Of a stretch of 64,000 nucleotides of DNA, positions 60,082 through 64,000 are shown one piece after another (positions within the stretch are counted from its first letter, which is position 1; the number at the start of each line of letters is the position of its first letter). Below the pieces are notes generated by a model, which saw nothing but the letters and a program-made list of their open reading frames with translations, was not told where the DNA came from and searched no databases. Source of the DNA: JAVJUV01 sp040220415. GTDB lineage: Bacteria; Pseudomonadota; Alphaproteobacteria; Rhodobacterales; Rhodobacteraceae. The stretch lies in contig JAVJUV010000140.1 of the NCBI GenBank assembly GCA_040220415.1, forward strand, positions 40,691 to 104,690, written 5' to 3'. The position numbers and the translations under genes were made by a program.

Positions 60082-61884
60082 TCAGTTCGGCAGGGCGAAG
60101 ACGGTCAGCTGACCACCCAGAGCGGTATAGTCGCTCAGCGCAGCATAGCCGCCCACGGCACCAAGGCCGTCATTGGGGTTGGTCAGGCCAGCCGCAAGGC
60201 CGATCCCGGCCCAGCCACCGACACCCGACAGGATGCCGACATACTGCTTGCCGTCCCGCTCATAGGTCATCACGTTGCCGATGATGCCCGACGGGGTCTT
60301 GAAGCGGTAAAGCTCTTCCCCGGTCTCGGCATGCACCGCCTTGAGATGACCTTCGAGCGTGCCGTAGAAGACAATGTCACCCGCCGTGGCCAGCGCGCCC
60401 GACCAGACCGAGAACTTCTCGGGGATCGACCACTTGATCTCGCCGTTGATATTGTCCCAGGCGATGAAGTTGCCCATGCCGCCATGGCTGTCCGGCGCGG
60501 GATACATCGCCAGTGTGGCGCCCACATAGGGCTGACCGGCGGTATAGGCCACGCGGAACGGCTCATAGTCCATGCAGACATGGTTTGTCGGCACGTAGAA
60601 CATCTCCGTCTTGGGCGAATAGGACGCAGGCTGCTGGTCCTTGGTGCCAAGCGCGGCCGGACAAATGCCGGTCGAGTTCACGTCCTCGCCGTTCTGCTCG
60701 GTGGAATACTGCGCCACCACCGCCGGACGACCATAGGTGTCCGACTCGGGGTCCATATCCACACCCGTGGTCCAGTTCACCACCGGGTCGAACTTCTCGG
60801 CCACCAGCAACTCACCCGACACGCGGTCCAGCGTGTAGCCCAGACCGTTCCGATCGAAATGGGTCAGCAGCTTGCGCTCCTCGCCGTCGATCTCCTGATC
60901 TGTCAGGATCATCTCGTTGACGCCATCATAGTCCCATTCGTCATGGGGCGTCATCTGATAGACCCACTTGGCCTCGCCGGTATCGATGTCACGGGCGAAG
61001 ATGGTCATCGACCACTTGTTGTCGCCCGGGCGCTGCGCCGGGTTCCAGGTCGAGGGGTTGCCGGACCCGTAGTAGAACAGGTTCTCTTCCATGTCGGCCG
61101 AGTACCAGCCCCATGTGGTGCCGCCACCGATCTTCCACTGATCGCCTTCCCAGCTCTTGAGCGAGCTGTCGGCTCCCACGGGCTTGCCAAGCGCGGTGGT
61201 CTTTTCGGGATCGAACAGAAGCTGATCGTCCGGGCCCACCGAATAGGCGCGCCAGACCTGCTCGCCGGTGCTCATGTCATAGGCCGTCACATGGCCCTGA
61301 ACGCCGAACTCGCCGCCCGAGATGCCGACGATGACCTTGTCCTTGACCGGCAGCACCGTGGCGGTGTTGGTCTCACCCTTGGAGGGATCGCCATTCACGG
61401 CCTCCCACTCGACCGCACCGGTATCGGCGTTGAGCGCGACAACCTTGGTATCGGCCTGATGCAGGAAGATCTTGCCATCCGCATAGGCGACGCCCCGGTT
61501 GACCGTGTCACAGCACATCACCGGGATCACTTCGGGGTCCTGGCGCGGCTCGTATTTCCACTTGATCTTGCCCTCGTTGGCAAGATCAAGCGCATAGACG
61601 ATATTCGGGAACGGTGTGTGCACATACATCGTGTCGCCGATCACCAGCGGCGAGCCCTCATGCCCGCGCAGAACACCGGTCGAAAACGTCCACGCGACCT
61701 GAAGGTCGCCCACGTTGTCGGCGTTGATCTGGTCGAGTTCGGAATAACGCTGGTTGGCGTAGTCACCCGTCTGGATCGCCCATTGCTTGGCATCATCCAT
61801 CTGGGTCATGAGATCATCATTCGCGGATGCCATGGTGGCAACGCAAAGGGCGATCCCAGAGGTCAAAAGCGGTAGCTTTCTCAT
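60082..61884 (-). CDS. xoxF: lanthanide-dependent PQQ methanol dehydrogenase XoxF
   Basis: XoxF oxidises methanol in the periplasm with PQQ and a lanthanide. The 600-residue protein has a signal peptide (ending ATMASA), the vicinal cysteine pair C124-C125, E192, N276 and the WDYDGVN motif with catalytic D318 and the extra D320. In calcium-type MxaF the latter residue is alanine, so the enzyme is of the lanthanide class. There is no mxaI small-subunit gene. It precedes xoxG and xoxJ. The 137-nt leader contains two inverted repeats. GGAGGAGG lies upstream of the ATG. Confidence 0.96.
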   Translation of the reverse strand: MRKLPLLTSGIALCVATMASANDDLMTQMDDAKQWAIQTGDYANQRYSELDQINADNVGDLQVAWTFSTGVLRGHEGSPLVIGDTMYVHTPFPNIVYALDLANEGKIKWKYEPRQDPEVIPVMCCDTVNRGVAYADGKIFLHQADTKVVALNADTGAVEWEAVNGDPSKGETNTATVLPVKDKVIVGISGGEFGVQGHVTAYDMSTGEQVWRAYSVGPDDQLLFDPEKTTALGKPVGADSSLKSWEGDQWKIGGGTTWGWYSADMEENLFYYGSGNPSTWNPAQRPGDNKWSMTIFARDIDTGEAKWVYQMTPHDEWDYDGVNEMILTDQEIDGEERKLLTHFDRNGLGYTLDRVSGELLVAEKFDPVVNWTTGVDMDPESDTYGRPAVVAQYSTEQNGEDVNSTGICPAALGTKDQQPASYSPKTEMFYVPTNHVCMDYEPFRVAYTAGQPYVGATLAMYPAPDSHGGMGNFIAWDNINGEIKWSIPEKFSVWSGALATAGDIVFYGTLEGHLKAVHAETGEELYRFKTPSGIIGNVMTYERDGKQYVGILSGVGGWAGIGLAAGLTNPNDGLGAVGGYAALSDYTALGGQLTVFALPN

Positions 61885-61905
61885 CTTGGTCCTCCTCCCT
61901 GAGGC

Positions 61906-61921
61906 GCGGCAGGTGTGCCGC
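61906..61921 (-). promoter_or_regulatory. inverted repeat in xoxF leader
   Basis: GCGGCA and TGCCGC (61906-61911, 61916-61921) form a 6-bp stem with a 4-nt loop, just upstream of the xoxF ribosome-binding site. It could affect translation or be a protein site. Confidence 0.35.
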
Positions 61922-61962
61922 TGGTTTTGAACGACCGGTCCACCATAGGAAGGCCGTCTGTC

Positions 61963-62005
61963 TTGCCCCTGCCGTTCGGTCTCTCCTCCGTACCGGCAGG
62001 GGCAA
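61963..62005 (-). terminator. 12-bp hairpin between cytochrome c gene and xoxF
   Basis: TTGCCCCTGCCG (61963-61974) and its perfect complement (61994-62005) enclose a 19-nt loop. It begins about 16 nt after the cytochrome stop. No T-run follows, so it may be an RNA stabilising or processing hairpin that separates expression of xoxF from the upstream genes. Confidence 0.5.
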
Positions 62006-62021
62006 ATTCTGCTGTCGCGAC

Positions 62022-62405
62022 CTACTCCCCGAAGGTCGCGAGATAGGCGATCACGTTGGCGCGCTCTTCCTCCTTGCGCAGTCCTGCAAAGGCCATCTTG
62101 GTGCCTTTCACGTAATCGCGTGGCTTTTCCAGAAACGCATCAAGCGCCTCGGGTGTCCATGTCTCATCGGCGGCGGCGCGCTCCTCAAAGCCCGAGGAAT
62201 ACTTGAACCCCTCGGCCGCGCCGACCGCCCGGCCAACCACCCCGTTCAGCATCGGCCCGACGCGGTTCTGCGCGTCCTCGCCGACCATGTGGCAGGCCTG
62301 GCATTTGCGGAACACCTTTTCTCCCGCGGCCGCGTCGCCATCCTGCGCCACGGTCATCGCCGGGACGCAAATCAGACAGGACAGGGCAAGAACTCTCTTG
62401 AACAT
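62022..62405 (-). CDS. class I c-type cytochrome (c2/c550-like)
   Basis: The 127-residue periplasmic electron carrier has a signal peptide (LALSCLICVPAMTVA) and heme site CQACH (about residues 35-39), preceded by GEKVFRK and followed by VGPMLNGVVGR. The axial methionine is in GTKMAFAGL. It is distinct from the XoxG-like cytochrome and probably passes electrons from methanol oxidation to the terminal oxidase. It is 3 nt from fghA, in the same transcript. Confidence 0.9.
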   Translation of the reverse strand: MFKRVLALSCLICVPAMTVAQDGDAAAGEKVFRKCQACHMVGEDAQNRVGPMLNGVVGRAVGAAEGFKYSSGFEERAAADETWTPEALDAFLEKPRDYVKGTKMAFAGLRKEEERANVIAYLATFGE

Positions 62406-62408
62406 GGC

Positions 62409-63260
62409 TCAGTGCCTCCAGCCATTGGGTCGCATCAGCCGTTCGGCATGCCATGCGACATGATCCCCGGCGAAGGAATTGACGAAGAAATAGGAATGAT
62501 CATAGCCCGCCTGCAGCCGGATCTCGCCCGCCTGCCGCCGCTTGGCCATCACGCTCGCCAACGCCTCGGGCATCAGCAGATCAAGGAAATTGTCGCTCAT
62601 CCCCTGATCGACCAAAAGATCACCCTTCCAGCCGTTCTGCTGCATCAGCAGAACCGAATCGTGCAGCGCCCAGGCGCTTTCATCATCGCCCAGATAGGCG
62701 CCCAACTGCTTGCGCCCCCAGTCCGAATTCGCCGGATGCGCAATCGGCGCAAAGGCCGACAGCGAGGTGAAAGCATCGGGGTTGCGCAGCGCCATCGTGA
62801 TCGCGCCATGCCCGCCCATCGAATGGCCGGTGATGCCGTGGCAATCCTCCAGCGGCAGCGCATCGAGCGCGAGGCCACGCAATTCGCTCAGCACATAGTC
62901 ATACATCCGGAAATGCCCGGCCCAGGGCGCGCGGGTGGCGTTCACATAGAATCCCGCCCCCTGCCCCAGGTCATAGGCGTCGTCATCGGCCACACCGTCA
63001 CCGCGCGGGCTTGTGTCGGGAAAGATCACCGCCACACCGTGCCGTGCCGCATGTTCCTGAAACCCGCCCTTGGTCATGGCGTTCTCATGGGTGCAGGTCA
63101 GCCCCGACAGATACCACAGCACCGGCACCGGGCCGTCCTCGGCCTGTGGCGGCAGGTAGGCACCAAAGGTCATGTCGCAATCGCACACCTCCGAGCGGTG
63201 CGTATAGACCGCCTGAACCCCGCCGAAACTGCGGTTTTCGGAGATGACCTTGAGCGTCAC
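62409..63260 (-). CDS. fghA: S-formylglutathione hydrolase
   Basis: FghA hydrolyses S-formylglutathione to formate and glutathione. The 283-residue esterase D family enzyme has the nucleophile motif GHSMGGHGA, WYLSGLTCTHENAMTKGGFQ near the N-terminus, and GYDHSYFFVNSF with the catalytic histidine near the end. It lies directly after the formaldehyde dehydrogenase gene (1 nt gap) and before a cytochrome c gene, making the pathway arrangement clear. Confidence 0.96.
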   Translation of the reverse strand: MTLKVISENRSFGGVQAVYTHRSEVCDCDMTFGAYLPPQAEDGPVPVLWYLSGLTCTHENAMTKGGFQEHAARHGVAVIFPDTSPRGDGVADDDAYDLGQGAGFYVNATRAPWAGHFRMYDYVLSELRGLALDALPLEDCHGITGHSMGGHGAITMALRNPDAFTSLSAFAPIAHPANSDWGRKQLGAYLGDDESAWALHDSVLLMQQNGWKGDLLVDQGMSDNFLDLLMPEALASVMAKRRQAGEIRLQAGYDHSYFFVNSFAGDHVAWHAERLMRPNGWRH

Positions 63261-63261
63261 G

Positions 63262-64000
63262 TCAAAACTCCACCACGGCGCGGATCGACTCGCCCTTGTG
63301 CATCAGCTCGAACCCCTCGTTGATCTGATCCAGCGTCAGTTTGTGGGTGATCATCGGGTCGATCTCGATCTTGCCCTGCATGTACCAATCCACGATCCGC
63401 GGCACATCGGTGCGCCCGCGCGCGCCGCCGAACGCCGTGCCGCGCCACGACCGCCCGGTCACCAATTGGAACGGCCGGGTGGAAATCTCGGCCCCCGCCG
63501 GCGCCACCCCGATGATGATGCTCTCGCCCCAGCCCTTATGCGCCGACTCGAGTGCCGCCCGCATCACGCCCACGTTGCCGGTGGCGTCAAACGTGTAATC
63601 CGCACCGCCCCCGGTCAGCTCGACCAGATGCGCCACCAGATCGCCCTCGACCTCCTTGGGATTGACGAAATCGGTCATCCCGAAATGCGTCGCCATCTCG
63701 ACCTTGCCGGGGTTGAGATCGACGCCGACGATCTGATCCGCCCCCGCCAGTCGCAGCCCCTGAATGACGTTGAGCCCGATGCCGCCCAGCCCGAACACGA
63801 TCGCGGTCGAGCCCAGCTCCACCTTGGCGGTGTTGATCACCGCGCCGATGCCGGTGGTAACCCCGCAGCCGATATAGCAGATCTTGTCGAACGGCGCGTC
63901 CTTGCGCACCTTGGCGAGCGCGATCTCCGGCACCACGGTGTGATTGGCGAAGGTCGAGCAGCCCATGTAATGATGGATCGGCGTGCCATCCAGCATCCGG
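63262..64000 (-). CDS. adhI: S-(hydroxymethyl)glutathione dehydrogenase / class III alcohol dehydrogenase (5' truncated by window)
   Basis: The enzyme oxidises S-hydroxymethylglutathione, formed from formaldehyde and glutathione, to S-formylglutathione with NAD. Only the last 245 residues or so are visible, and the frame continues past the window end. Class III zinc ADH features seen are MGCSTFANHTVV, CGVTTGIGAVIN, the Rossmann FGLGGIGLNVIQG and FELVTGRSWRGTAFGG-like region (PFQLVTGRSWRG). The catalytic zinc cysteine lies outside. The symbol adhI is used as in related species; adhC/frmA are alternatives. Confidence 0.95.
   Translation of the reverse strand, partial: RMLDGTPIHHYMGCSTFANHTVVPEIALAKVRKDAPFDKICYIGCGVTTGIGAVINTAKVELGSTAIVFGLGGIGLNVIQGLRLAGADQIVGVDLNPGKVEMATHFGMTDFVNPKEVEGDLVAHLVELTGGGADYTFDATGNVGVMRAALESAHKGWGESIIIGVAPAGAEISTRPFQLVTGRSWRGTAFGGARGRTDVPRIVDWYMQGKIEIDPMITHKLTLDQINEGFELMHKGESIRAVVEF

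Noticed and set aside
60037..61875. 612-residue frame antisense to xoxF
   Set aside because: It mirrors xoxF codons and shows no family motif. XoxF is certain on the other strand.

Overview
The window is a chromosomal segment of a GC-rich alphaproteobacterium, most likely of the Rhodobacteraceae/Roseobacter group. This is inferred from gene content: a lanthanide-type methanol dehydrogenase with a PQQ operon, glutathione-dependent formaldehyde oxidation, an exosortase E/VPEID-CTERM pair, and short intergenic repeats of a kind common in that group. No rRNA, tRNA, CRISPR array, prophage or insertion sequence was seen. Genes are tightly packed, many pairs overlap by 4 nt (ATGA), and no gap exceeds about 215 nt.

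Layout. 1-5.8 kb: 3' part of threonine ammonia-lyase, an Hpt protein facing a response-regulator/PP2C phosphatase, a Nudix hydrolase, then hslO, a CoA-type Nudix hydrolase and a CCA-adding-type nucleotidyltransferase, preceded by an RpoH-like promoter. 5.8-11.7 kb: an ABC exporter, an Fe-S rRNA methyltransferase, and cell-envelope genes (two L,D-transpeptidase-fold proteins around a CAP-domain lipoprotein). 11.7-16.7 kb: hemH, an NDUFAF5-like methyltransferase, comF, grxC, a nitrilase-family amidohydrolase, a MarR regulator and ubiG. 16.7-25.1 kb: proline iminopeptidase, a CDGSH/Fer4/CDGSH iron-sulfur protein, a two-subunit molybdenum hydroxylase, an AbrB-like membrane protein, an SDR, a fatty acid desaturase and a TspO-like protein. 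25.3-28.9 kb: the conserved der-bamB-yfgM group. 29-34.1 kb: an RND efflux adaptor and an enlarged permease. 34.3-36.1 kb: a 58-residue VPEID-CTERM protein facing its exosortase E/CPBP-protease fusion. 36.2-42.7 kb: esterase, DNA glycosylase, MFS transporter, small membrane protein, beta-hydroxyacid-type dehydrogenase and penicillin-acylase-family hydrolase.

42.7-64 kb is a C1/PQQ island. pqqABCDE is preceded by a histidine kinase/response regulator pair. A long minus-strand operon (48.5-55.1 kb) holds the PQQ-associated ABC system (ATPase, ABC-2 permease, binding protein, beta-propeller), related to transporters linked to rare-earth uptake elsewhere. A second complete ABC importer and an unknown periplasmic protein sit inside it. 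A plus-strand group (55.3-58.1 kb) encodes DUF3280, SRPBCC, beta-propeller and SoxYZ-like proteins. The minus-strand catabolic group (58.1-64 kb) encodes a CXXCW-family protein, a XoxJ-like binding protein, a 4-Cys cytochrome c, XoxF, a second cytochrome c, S-formylglutathione hydrolase and the glutathione-dependent formaldehyde dehydrogenase, cut by the window end. Together they would oxidise methanol to formaldehyde with a PQQ-lanthanide enzyme and formaldehyde to formate through glutathione.

The most notable items are the VPEID-CTERM peptide/exosortase E pair, a 16-nt identical palindromic element shared by pqqA and the PQQ-ABC divergent region, and the nested ABC transporters of the presumed lanthanide system.
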